Shown here: in pieces, positions 1 to 5,836 of the stretch | How positions within the stretch are numbered: position 1 is the stretch's first letter | Layout of the letters: the number at the start of each line of letters is the position of its first letter | Assembly (NCBI GenBank): GCA_002707185.1 | Contig: PAMF01000010.1 | Span: 31,804 to 37,639 of the forward strand | Length of the DNA: 5,836 nt | Direction: 5' to 3' | From: Chloroflexota bacterium | GTDB taxonomy: Bacteria > Chloroflexota > Dehalococcoidia > UBA3495 | The notes under the pieces: generated by a model | The model's database searches: none | What the model saw: only the letters and a program-made list of their open reading frames with translations | What the model was told of the DNA's origin: nothing | Made by a program: the position numbers and the translations under genes

Positions 1-1349
1 GGTGTTCCCCACATTACCCAGTGATCGCTATTACATACTGCATCACAAGAATTCCAGAATTCAGGAGTGATACCAGTATAAGTACAGTTCTTGAGCAATT
101 TTCCAATCTTGCCGTTCTTAATCTCGTACCCCATCTCCGTTCCGAATTGAAAATTATACCTGCGGTCATCTATAGACCAGGACCTATTAGTTTCCATGAA
201 AATTCCGGAATCGGTATCTGATATTAAATCGTCCTGGGACCATGTTCCAGCTTCAAGGCTTACGTTAGTCATTCGTATCATCGGCAACCTGTTCCAAGAT
301 GACGCTCTCATACATCCGTTGGATGTAAGGCCCAAGATAGAAGCAGATTCCCGGGACATCAAATATCCGACGAATTGACCGGAACTGACTATCGGTGTTG
401 TTTGGGATGGCACTCCTTCGTCATCCCAGCCGAAAGATCCTAATCCCGGAGTTCTTAAACTGTCTGCCGTTATATTTACATACTCCGAGCCGTAAGAAAA
501 ATTATTGAGTTTGTCGGGAGTCAAGAATGAAGTTCCTGCATATGCGGCTTCTTCCCCTAATACTCGGTCTAGCTCGATAGGGTGCCCGCATGATTCGTGT
601 ACCTGTAGAGCTAATTGAGAACCTCCAATAATTACATCAGTAATTATGTCAGTGGGACATTGTTCAGCGGTTAGCAGGGCGACGGCTTCCATTGCGGTTT
701 TTTCAGAATTACCGGGGATGTCTAGTGAAGTGATATATTCCCATCCTGCACAACCTTGTTGACGCCCATTCATCTGAGGGTATGATCTCCTCTGCACCTC
801 TGAGTCTCCCACCGCTGTTGATTGGATGCCTCCCCCTGATTCATATATGGTTTGATCAGTGTAGGCACCTTCTGTATTAGCGAATATCTTGTGTTCCCTT
901 ATGAAGACCAAGCTACTTAACCTGGAGCGGATTTTCTTTACTGATGCCATAGATTTGTCCGATTCAAGGAGCAAATCTATTTTTTGGTCGAGCGGAATTT
1001 TAAATGGGTCAATTTCAATCGGTGTAATGTACGTACCCTTACTAGTCACAGCCGGACCCAGATCAACAGCGTTCCTATTGTGAGATGCAGACGCTTTCGC
1101 AATTTGGATAGCCAAGGCTGTAGTTTTATTTAGATTATCTGGTGTGATATCAGGGGACGATGCGAACCCCCATGCCCCGTTGATGAGTACTCGTACTCCG
1201 AATCCTGTGGATTCGTCTCTGGTAATTGTTTCTACTACTCCGTTTCGGACTACGAATCTTTCTTGAGAGGTTTCCACAGATCTTATGTCTGCATATTCGG
1301 CACCTTTAACTTTGGCTGTGTCCAGGGTGCTGAGTAGTATTTGATCCAA
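1..1349 (-). CDS. tldD: TldD family metalloprotease, C-terminus cut off by window edge
   Basis: TldD usually acts with its partner TldE/PmbA as a zinc-dependent peptidase that processes unfolded or modified peptides in the cytoplasm. The reading frame was translated by hand and is open for 449 codons without a stop. The family zinc signature HExxxH appears as HESCGH at residues 251-256. Further family blocks follow: a region around SWNRLPMIRMTNVSLE, the ETNRSWSIDDRRYNFQFG block, and near the window edge YTGITPEFW and WVMWGT. The third zinc ligand, a Cys expected in the family's NCGKG motif, lies just beyond position 1. Only about 20-30 residues should be missing. The start is a TTG at 1347-1349: an in-frame TAA lies seven codons upstream with no ATG or GTG between, and an AGGAGG sits just before it. 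A tldE partner may lie further downstream, outside the window. Identification is secure; the natural substrate is unknown. Confidence 0.95.
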   Translation of the reverse strand, partial: MDQILLSTLDTAKVKGAEYADIRSVETSQERFVVRNGVVETITRDESTGFGVRVLINGAWGFASSPDITPDNLNKTTALAIQIAKASASHNRNAVDLGPAVTSKGTYITPIEIDPFKIPLDQKIDLLLESDKSMASVKKIRSRLSSLVFIREHKIFANTEGAYTDQTIYESGGGIQSTAVGDSEVQRRSYPQMNGRQQGCAGWEYITSLDIPGNSEKTAMEAVALLTAEQCPTDIITDVIIGGSQLALQVHESCGHPIELDRVLGEEAAYAGTSFLTPDKLNNFSYGSEYVNITADSLRTPGLGSFGWDDEGVPSQTTPIVSSGQFVGYLMSRESASILGLTSNGCMRASSWNRLPMIRMTNVSLEAGTWSQDDLISDTDSGIFMETNRSWSIDDRRYNFQFGTEMGYEIKNGKIGKLLKNCTYTGITPEFWNSCDAVCNSDHWVMWGT

Positions 1350-1353
1350 GGGA

Positions 1354-1359
1354 CCTCCT
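1354..1359 (-). promoter_or_regulatory. Shine-Dalgarno site fixing the TTG start of tldD
   Basis: The minus strand reads AGGAGG here, a perfect anti-16S match, four bases before the TTG start codon. The spacing is on the short side. It decides the start because no ATG or GTG lies between the upstream in-frame stop and this TTG. Confidence 0.7.
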
Positions 1360-1468
1360 GAGAGTTCTTAAAATGTTATTTTGGACGTCGGCAGTTTTTG
1401 TGAATGTTTAATCAACTTTTAAATTTACCATTGGTATATAGAGTAACTGACAATTACCCAAATATTGG

Positions 1469-1915
1469 TTATTCGAACACGGTATTTATTTGAGCTGACA
1501 GGTCAAAGTAGTGCTGGAGGCTTTGATTTATTCGAAAGAAGATATCACCACGTAGTTGGTCTCCTGCGGCGTTATGAGCTAAACCGTCTTCCTTCATTAG
1601 ATCTAGTGTATTTAGGGTGTGTTGCCGGTCCGCGCCATTGTTTATTTTGGTATTCTCAATTAATTCTTTCCAATCAGATTCGGTCAGTTCCAGATGAAAA
1701 TCTAAATTTATTAAGTCATCTATGCTGCCGGTTCTTACCTGTGTACATTCGAATGCTTCGAAGGTTATAACAAATACTTTGGATCCTACTTTAATTCCCA
1801 TCTCTGCTTCCACAGTCCCAAAGCTACGAAATTCCGTATCATCGTTAACGATTTGTTTGAGTGCTTCGAACCACTCAATTGACGGAAATAATAAATGACT
1901 ACCAAGGGAACTCAT
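1469..1915 (-). CDS. SCP2-like sterol/lipid carrier domain protein
   Basis: A 148-residue soluble protein with the layout of stand-alone SCP2-like domains. It has an N-terminal helix with a W-x-x-x-L pattern (EWFEALKQIVNDD, residues 14-26) and a strand region with glycines (GIKVGSKVFVITFEAF, 40-55). A central segment resembles the usual ADFxLxxxxxxW block (LDFHLELTESDWKEL, 71-85). A C-terminal helix (FFRINQSLQHYF, 126-137) would close the hydrophobic tunnel. Such domains bind sterols, fatty acids or acyl-CoA and have no catalytic residues of their own. The ATG at 1913-1915 is supported by GGAGGA five bases upstream (forward positions 1921-1926). There is no signal peptide, so it is expected in the cytoplasm. 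It lies 73 bases behind the zinc-ribbon gene on the same strand. The family call rests on overall pattern, not on a unique motif. Ligand unknown. Confidence 0.72.
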   Translation of the reverse strand: MSSLGSHLLFPSIEWFEALKQIVNDDTEFRSFGTVEAEMGIKVGSKVFVITFEAFECTQVRTGSIDDLINLDFHLELTESDWKELIENTKINNGADRQHTLNTLDLMKEDGLAHNAAGDQLRGDIFFRINQSLQHYFDLSAQINTVFE

Positions 1916-1988
1916 GAAAATCCTCCGAAATGTTGAATACTATCTGGGTAAAGACTACCAGACTAGTTCAGTTTAATTACCAGGTCTG

Positions 1989-2297
1989 TCACTCTTTAAA
2001 ATAGGGATCACCACTTTCTTTTGCCTTACTGAAGGGCACCATTTTATTTACGTAGTGGTCCGGACTGGTGTCTAGTGGTGCTTTACTGAGCGCCTGATCT
2101 ACTATTTTGCCGTATTTAGGATCTAATTGTGATAATTTGTCCGCTTCGGAACGTAAGTATGCTACCGCTGATATAATCCTTTCCAACTCATTACTTTGGC
2201 ATGAATGACATCCCGAATTGGGAGAGCCGCCGTAAGTTTTGACAAGAAAAGAGCTAATTTGTTGACACTTGTTGCATCGGTATTCGTAAACTGGCAT
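1989..2297 (-). CDS. FmdB-family zinc-ribbon protein
   Basis: A 102-residue protein opening with MPVYEYRCNKC, the hallmark start of FmdB-type putative regulatory zinc ribbons. Two CxxC knuckles (C8/C11 and C30/C33) make a single four-cysteine zinc site within the first 35 residues. The remaining ~65 residues are charged, with a LRSEADKLSQLDPKY segment (48-62) and no metal-binding motif. Family members are commonly annotated as regulators after FmdB of methylotrophs, but a biochemical role is not established; they often sit beside amidase or oxidoreductase genes. The ATG is only three bases after the stop of the upstream ferritin-like gene, and no strong ribosome site precedes it (GAGG lies about 14 bases back). 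Translational coupling within one operon is therefore likely. Family call is firm, function open. Confidence 0.85.
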   Translation of the reverse strand: MPVYEYRCNKCQQISSFLVKTYGGSPNSGCHSCQSNELERIISAVAYLRSEADKLSQLDPKYGKIVDQALSKAPLDTSPDHYVNKMVPFSKAKESGDPYFKE

Positions 2298-2300
2298 TTC

Positions 2301-3389
2301 TTAAGAGGCCTCGGTGTGGGTGTCAGACTCTAAAAGTAATTTTAGTCCAGGGGCCAAGTTTTGTGACGTTTTGTCTATCCCGACCCATCTCATACGTTTA
2401 ATATATTGAGTGATATATTCCTGTTTAAGATTTAGAACAATTTCCATACCTGCGGATATGTTCTCTATACCTCTTCCGAAAATAATAGCTAGAGCCTCCC
2501 ATAGAACATTGTCTTTCATCTCTGAATATAAATCTTGTTCTACCCCTGCCATCATCCTTAATAGTCCTAATGCCACGTCGTTACCTCTTTTAGATATGGC
2601 ATATTTGATATGAGACATGCCATATGCTATGTGGCGAGCTTTATCCTGCATGCAAAGTCGAAACATCAACTTTTCAGCCGGGTTGAGAGCGTAAGCTTCT
2701 CCGTATTTGTATAGGGTTAGAGTTAATGGGGCTCTCAACAGGTAAAGGTAAATGGCGGTTTCGGTCCAGCCGGCGCGGCTCTCTATTATCCGGCGGTTTA
2801 TATAACCGGGGCTTTCGAGGCCTAAAGCCCCTCCGTTAGCTAACGCACGTTTACGGAAGACATCGTGATGGCGCCCCGAGTCATATAATTCGGTTGCTAA
2901 AAACGTTTTTACCTCATGGTATGCGTAGTTCATGCGCCCAACCCACTGACCGATGCAGTCAGTCTCAATGCTGGCTTGTTGGGCTAATTCGGTAGAGAGT
3001 TGACACATGGATAACTCGAGTTCCCGAGGTAATGTTTGAATGGTATCCCAGGGGATGTCGATATGAGCCATCCATCTCCGTTGGATAGCCTCCTCATATA
3101 GCGCGCCAGCGTTATCGGCCCATATATCTGATTTTTTGCTCAGTGGGTAAAATTCCAGGCGTGGTAAACCTGGCACATGAAAAGCCCCACGGGGCATACG
3201 GGTCATTTCTTCACTGTACTCTGGTACTTGACCGTAAATGCCAACGTTGATGTCATCAAGAGTCAACCCTTTTTTACTTGGTAATGCTTTGGTTCCCCAG
3301 GCGAGGGAATCGTTAATCCACCCGAGGGATTCTGTAGTGCTTTCAGTGATCTGCTCTTTGTTTTCGCTGATTTCGTCGAGGCTAGACAT
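2301..3389 (-). CDS. Ferritin-like protein with degenerate diiron site (paralog of upstream gene)
   Basis: A 362-residue protein clearly homologous to the gene just upstream; both share IPW, a YPxxxK...W stretch, DVFRKRALANGG, a GE-x(6)-AEK stretch and ARH near the last metal helix. Residue numbers use the ATG at 3387-3389. Aligned with the intact paralog, the four expected glutamate ligands are A139, S171, A220 and K250. The two ExxH histidines remain as H174 and H253. It therefore probably binds no normal diiron centre and may be a structural or regulatory partner. A modified site, as in metal-free R2 proteins where Lys replaces a ligand Glu, is another option. An in-frame ATG at 3435-3437 would add 16 residues but lies inside the stem of a strong hairpin. 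The chosen start has AAAGGGA six bases upstream and is preferred. No frameshift or internal stop is present, so the gene looks maintained. Substrate and partner are not known. Confidence 0.85.
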   Translation of the reverse strand: MSSLDEISENKEQITESTTESLGWINDSLAWGTKALPSKKGLTLDDINVGIYGQVPEYSEEMTRMPRGAFHVPGLPRLEFYPLSKKSDIWADNAGALYEEAIQRRWMAHIDIPWDTIQTLPRELELSMCQLSTELAQQASIETDCIGQWVGRMNYAYHEVKTFLATELYDSGRHHDVFRKRALANGGALGLESPGYINRRIIESRAGWTETAIYLYLLRAPLTLTLYKYGEAYALNPAEKLMFRLCMQDKARHIAYGMSHIKYAISKRGNDVALGLLRMMAGVEQDLYSEMKDNVLWEALAIIFGRGIENISAGMEIVLNLKQEYITQYIKRMRWVGIDKTSQNLAPGLKLLLESDTHTEAS

Positions 3390-3419
3390 TATAAATCCCT
3401 TTGCAACAAGATTATTTCT

Positions 3420-3463
3420 AAACCTAAGAGCCCCCATCTTGATAGATGGGGGCTCTTAGGTTT
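3420..3463. terminator. Perfect 20-bp hairpin between the two ferritin-like genes (attenuator-like)
   Basis: Positions 3420-3439 pair exactly with 3444-3463, leaving a four-base loop. The stem is GC-rich in its upper part, with five consecutive C:G pairs, and ends in AAA/TTT. After the stem the minus strand continues AGAAAT, and the plus strand has no long T run either, so it is not a textbook Rho-independent terminator. It sits 13 bases behind the stop of the intact diiron gene and 30 bases before the start of its degenerate paralog. Likely roles are partial termination, or protecting the upstream message from 3' decay, either of which would set the ratio of the two proteins. A terminator or attenuator role is inference; the stem itself is directly visible. 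Confidence 0.7.
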
Positions 3464-3476
3464 GTTACACGATGGG

Positions 3477-4517
3477 TTAAAGGGCCTTATAGGCTTCTAA
3501 GAGAGCTGGATTGACTCTGCCATTAGTTATCCGGTCATCCAGGCCCGCTGACTTTAGGCGTTGGAAATATTCTTTGACTTGTTTCTGTCGAACGGCCATA
3601 AGGATTTTTTGGCCTTCGTCTACTTTGTCTTTCCCACCACCTAGTAAGACTGCCAGGGCTTCGCTGGTCAGCATATTTCGGGCTGCTGGGTTTTCCCCAC
3701 CGGCTCCAGAGGATTGTCGGTTTTCTGCCTCGTCCAAATAAGCATGCATTTCTTCCATTCTTTCGGGGCTTGATTCCTTGATGTATCTGGAATGAAGCAC
3801 CCCGATCGCAACATGCCTAGCCTCATCTTGGGCGCAACGCCTATAAATCGCCTTTTCGGCATCGTTATAGGCCATAAGTTCTCCGAGCCGGAATAACGTC
3901 AATACGTTGCCTTCTCCGACTATGTGGAGGCGAGTAGATAATTCGGTATATTCCCGGGCGTTATCAGTGCTGCCGCCGACAACATCTGTAACGCTATCAA
4001 TCATTCTCATTAATCCTCCGCCGTTCGCTAATGCTCTCTTGCGGAAGACATCTAAATGTCGGGATTCATCCATGACTTGTCCAAGGAGTACCAGTCGGAC
4101 TTCCTGATAATCTGGAGACATGGTTGATATAAAACGACCTGGCACATCGGCTGCAACGAACTCAACTTGGGCGAAAAAAGTTGCTAATTGACACTCGGCT
4201 GCTTCGATGTCATCCGGCAATTGTTCTAGGGTTTCCCATGGAATATCCGTTGCCGAACTCCATTGTCGAGTTACAAATTCTTCATGTAATTTACGGAGAT
4301 TGTACCCCCAGACCTCTTTTTTAGTTCGGAATGGATATGCCCCAAATTTGGGAACCTCAGGTCTAGGTATTGATCCACTTACTCTACCCGTTAGGTTCTC
4401 CGAAATTTCTGTCTCTTCTTCAGTTACGATATTTTCTCGCAACTGGTTTAACCACCCTAGGTCAAAACCAGCATCTTTGGCTCGTTCCCAGTAAGTTTGT
4501 TGAGTAGCGGTAGCCAT
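3477..4517 (-). CDS. Ferritin-like diiron-carboxylate protein, probable oxidase/oxygenase
   Basis: A 346-residue protein of the ferritin-like/R2-like superfamily. The six expected ligands are visible: E119 in the first helix, E151-S-R-H154, E202, and E232-A-R-H235. The Glu-to-ExxH distances (32 and 30 residues) fit a four-helix diiron bundle. The position four residues after the first ligand His, where class I ribonucleotide reductase R2 carries its radical Tyr, is Phe158. An oxidase or oxygenase role is thus more likely than an R2 role. The AurF-type extra histidine four residues before the last Glu is Cys here. A GTG at 4575-4577 could extend the protein by 20 residues, but it lies at or upstream of the predicted transcript start. 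The ATG at 4515-4517 has GGGAGG eight bases upstream and is chosen. It heads a probable operon with its degenerate paralog and an FmdB protein. Exact family and substrate are not recognised. Confidence 0.88.
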   Translation of the reverse strand: MATATQQTYWERAKDAGFDLGWLNQLRENIVTEEETEISENLTGRVSGSIPRPEVPKFGAYPFRTKKEVWGYNLRKLHEEFVTRQWSSATDIPWETLEQLPDDIEAAECQLATFFAQVEFVAADVPGRFISTMSPDYQEVRLVLLGQVMDESRHLDVFRKRALANGGGLMRMIDSVTDVVGGSTDNAREYTELSTRLHIVGEGNVLTLFRLGELMAYNDAEKAIYRRCAQDEARHVAIGVLHSRYIKESSPERMEEMHAYLDEAENRQSSGAGGENPAARNMLTSEALAVLLGGGKDKVDEGQKILMAVRQKQVKEYFQRLKSAGLDDRITNGRVNPALLEAYKAL

Positions 4518-4525
4518 TGTTTTGG

Positions 4526-4531
4526 CCTCCC
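4526..4531 (-). promoter_or_regulatory. Shine-Dalgarno site choosing the shorter start of the diiron gene
   Basis: The minus strand reads GGGAGG, eight bases before the ATG at 4515-4517. The longer GTG start at 4575-4577 lies at the predicted transcription start, so this ribosome site decides in favour of the 346-residue protein. Confidence 0.75.
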
Positions 4532-4578
4532 TAATTTGTAGTAATTCTACTCTAACTTGTAGTTGTGAAATAAGCACA

Positions 4579-4608
4579 ATGCTACGGGTTTTATCCGTAT
4601 TCTGTCAA
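4579..4608 (-). promoter_or_regulatory. Sigma70-type promoter of the diiron operon
   Basis: On the minus strand a perfect TTGACA (-35, forward 4603-4608) is followed after 18 bases by TAGCAT (-10, forward 4579-4584, four of six consensus bases). Transcription would begin near 4572, giving a leader of about 55 bases with the ribosome site at its end. The position agrees with the chosen translation start. Two small inverted repeats overlap it, suggesting control by a repressor or activator. Confidence 0.6.
4583..4599. promoter_or_regulatory. Short inverted repeat in the promoter spacer (weak operator candidate)
   Basis: TACGG at 4583-4587 mirrors CCGTA at 4595-4599 across seven bases. It fills the space between -35 and -10 of the diiron promoter and touches the -10 box. 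Arms of five bases can arise by chance, so this is only a candidate. Confidence 0.25.
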
Positions 4609-4629
4609 TGTTCAGCGCGATCACATTGA
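4605..4629. promoter_or_regulatory. Inverted repeat TCAATGT-N11-ACATTGA overlapping the -35 box (operator candidate)
   Basis: Seven-base arms at 4605-4611 and 4623-4629 are exact reverse complements separated by 11 bases. The near arm overlaps TTGACA of the diiron promoter and the rest extends upstream of it. Size and symmetry fit a site for a dimeric regulator; no regulator gene is in the window. Confidence 0.4.
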
Positions 4630-4733
4630 ATGGGAATCTTATTTGAGGTTTAAAAAGCTATTGTTTATTCATTTGTGTGCCGAATCAGTTACTCAGATGC
4701 TCCTAATCAAACGCATCGAGGAGTTTAATATTT

Positions 4734-4739
4734 TATAAT
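4734..4739 (+). promoter_or_regulatory. -10 box of a possible leaderless promoter for the peptidase gene
   Basis: A perfect TATAAT ends six bases before the ATG at 4746, so the normal distance from -10 to transcript start places +1 at or next to the A of the start codon. No convincing -35 is seen at 16-18 bases upstream. The only ribosome-site-like sequence, GAGGAG at 4718-4723, is 22 bases from the ATG, too far to work, and would lie upstream of this transcript start. Confidence 0.45.
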
Positions 4740-4745
4740 CTACAG

Positions 4746-5836
4746 ATGATGTATCCGATTTGGAACCTGAATAAATGTCTATGGCTGTTTACTTCGTCTA
4801 TTTTATTGGTGATTTCTCTGTCGTGTGCAAGTGAAATAGACGAAGACATAAGGACTAAACATATCAAACAAGATTCGATTGTAGATGTGTTACCTGTTCC
4901 GTCTCCTCAGGTCACCGTTGCGTCTACTCCACTGACCACGACATGGCAGAAAAAACAAACGTATGAAGCTAAAACTGAACTACATACTTCAACTACTGAT
5001 GTGACACAACTAAATAACGAATTCAATAACGATATAGATGTTGGTCCAGATAGCATCTATAGAAACGCATTTCCTGCCGCTCCAGATAGAGACCTGTATA
5101 AGTTAAGCTCGGAACTGTCAGGTGATAAACCTATATCTAAAAACACCGAATTAGAGGTAAATCTCACTATAGGTAGTGTTTCCAAGTTTTGGCTTTTAGA
5201 TTTAATGAATTTGCGGCCATATCAATATGATCTTGAATTGAAAGCTATAACACCTAACGCCTATTGGTATTTTGAGCACGGATCTAAGGTGGAACCTGAT
5301 GATTTAAGAAAAGCGATTAAAGGTTTTGAAGAAATGATTTATCCGCGGGTCACCGAATATTTTGGTGTTGAGAGAAGGCCGGGGATTGATAATGACCCAC
5401 GGATATTTTTAATACATGCCCCTTTGGAAGGTGTAGCAGGGTATTTTAGCTCTGCAGATGAACATGAGACATGGCTAGCACCATTCAGTAATGAACGTGA
5501 GATAGTTTATCTCAATATACCTGGTTTAAACCTGGGCACTAATAACTATCATCAAGTATTAGCCCATGAACTGCAACATCTGATCCATTGGAACCACGAC
5601 CGTACCGAAGAAACTTGGATAAACGAAGGGTTATCTGAACTTGCAGTAACAATAGCGGGGTTTGGACACAGACCAATTACGGGATTTACTGAGAGGCATG
5701 CTAAATCTTTAGTCCATTGGCCGCTCAATGGGGCTTTATCTGCATACTACGGTGGCTCGGGCCTTTTCATGAACTACATGGCTGAACATTACAGCACAGA
5801 AGGGACTTTGATGGGGCTGATCTCTGAAGAATCCAA
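4746..5836 (+). CDS. Secreted HExxH zinc metallopeptidase (gluzincin-like), C-terminus cut off
   Basis: Translated by hand: 363 codons open to the window end, with ATG ATG at 4746 and 4749. Residues 12-27 form a hydrophobic export segment ending in ISLSC; Cys27 could be lipidated, but the -3 residue is Ser, so the lipobox is imperfect and ordinary cleavage is possible. Residues ~30-100 are Ser/Thr/Pro-rich and probably a flexible linker outside the membrane. The catalytic part carries HELQH at 274-278 (two zinc ligands and the catalytic Glu) and WINEGLSE, where E294 is the probable third ligand, as in gluzincins. The upstream blocks DNDPRIFLIH and the GYFSS segment resemble secreted peptidases of immune-inhibitor-A/M6-like type. 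It diverges from the diiron operon and shares its 228-base intergenic region, with no evident functional link. Peptidase call is strong; the exact MEROPS family is not certain. Confidence 0.85.
   Translation, partial: MMYPIWNLNKCLWLFTSSILLVISLSCASEIDEDIRTKHIKQDSIVDVLPVPSPQVTVASTPLTTTWQKKQTYEAKTELHTSTTDVTQLNNEFNNDIDVGPDSIYRNAFPAAPDRDLYKLSSELSGDKPISKNTELEVNLTIGSVSKFWLLDLMNLRPYQYDLELKAITPNAYWYFEHGSKVEPDDLRKAIKGFEEMIYPRVTEYFGVERRPGIDNDPRIFLIHAPLEGVAGYFSSADEHETWLAPFSNEREIVYLNIPGLNLGTNNYHQVLAHELQHLIHWNHDRTEETWINEGLSELAVTIAGFGHRPITGFTERHAKSLVHWPLNGALSAYYGGSGLFMNYMAEHYSTEGTLMGLISEES

Noticed and set aside
21..378. Two small open frames on the plus strand (21-221 and 196-378)
   Set aside because: They lie antisense inside tldD, whose protein motifs are unmistakable on the other strand; neither has a recognisable product.
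1..1349. tldD as part of a peptide-antibiotic (RiPP) cluster
   Set aside because: TldD/TldE can mature such peptides, but no precursor peptide, transporter or modifying enzyme is visible nearby.
1350..1468. Possible promoter for tldD (TTGTCA and a TATATA-like stretch on the minus strand)
   Set aside because: No -35/-10 pair with acceptable match and 16-18 base spacing could be found; the gap may simply be read through.
1465..1770. Plus-strand open frame of 101 codons
   Set aside because: It mirrors the SCP2-like gene, which has a good ribosome site and a coherent domain pattern; the plus-strand frame has neither.
3187..3200. GCCCC-AC-GGGGC palindrome
   Set aside because: Inside a coding region with a two-base loop and explained by codons for a Met-Pro-Arg-Gly-Ala stretch; no sign of function.
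3390..3437. Longer N-terminus for the degenerate paralog from the ATG at 3437
   Set aside because: The ATG is buried in the 20-bp stem, has no ribosome site of its own, and the extra residues simply translate the hairpin arm.
3511..4494. Plus-strand frames inside the diiron gene (3511-3741, 3907-4107, 4207-4494) and a minus frame at 3668-3862
   Set aside because: All are shadows of the diiron gene; their translations are rich in Ser/Pro/Arg and show no domain.
4518..4577. Longer N-terminus for the diiron protein from a GTG at 4577
   Set aside because: It lies at or before the predicted transcript start, and the downstream ATG has a strong GGGAGG site.
1441..4694. Shared 10-mer TCAGTTACTC (plus strand 4685-4694, minus strand 1441-1450)
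   Set aside because: Ten-base matches are expected many times by chance in a window this size.

Overview
The window reads as chromosomal DNA from a moderately AT-rich bacterium. The FmdB-type zinc-ribbon protein, the CDA-type TldD sequence and the secreted HExxH peptidase resemble Chloroflexota proteins, possibly marine SAR202/Dehalococcoidia-like lineages. That is a guess from remembered family resemblance and could not be searched. No tRNA, rRNA, CRISPR array, insertion sequence or attachment site was seen.

Minus strand, in order of transcription: a strong promoter near 4579-4608; a ferritin-like diiron protein (4517 to 3477); a perfect 20-bp hairpin (3420-3463); a second ferritin-like protein homologous to the first (3389 to 2301); an FmdB-family zinc-ribbon protein three bases later (2297 to 1989); an SCP2-like lipid-binding protein (1915 to 1469); and tldD (1349 to beyond the window edge). 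All five genes point the same way. The first three look like one operon. The last two follow after gaps of 73 and 119 bases and may be read through or have their own promoters. Plus strand, diverging from the promoter region: a secreted or lipid-anchored zinc metallopeptidase starting at 4746 and cut off by the window end.

The most notable content is the tandem ferritin-like pair. The first protein keeps a full six-ligand diiron set (E119, E151xxH154, E202, E232xxH235). In the second, all four glutamates are replaced (A, S, A, K) and both histidines are kept. This suggests a catalytic subunit plus a metal-less or chemically altered partner, with the hairpin between them able to set their ratio. 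With an SCP2 fold and a small zinc ribbon alongside, one hypothesis is an uncharacterised oxygenase module acting on a hydrophobic substrate. That function is inference only. The divergent peptidase may be transcribed as a leaderless mRNA.
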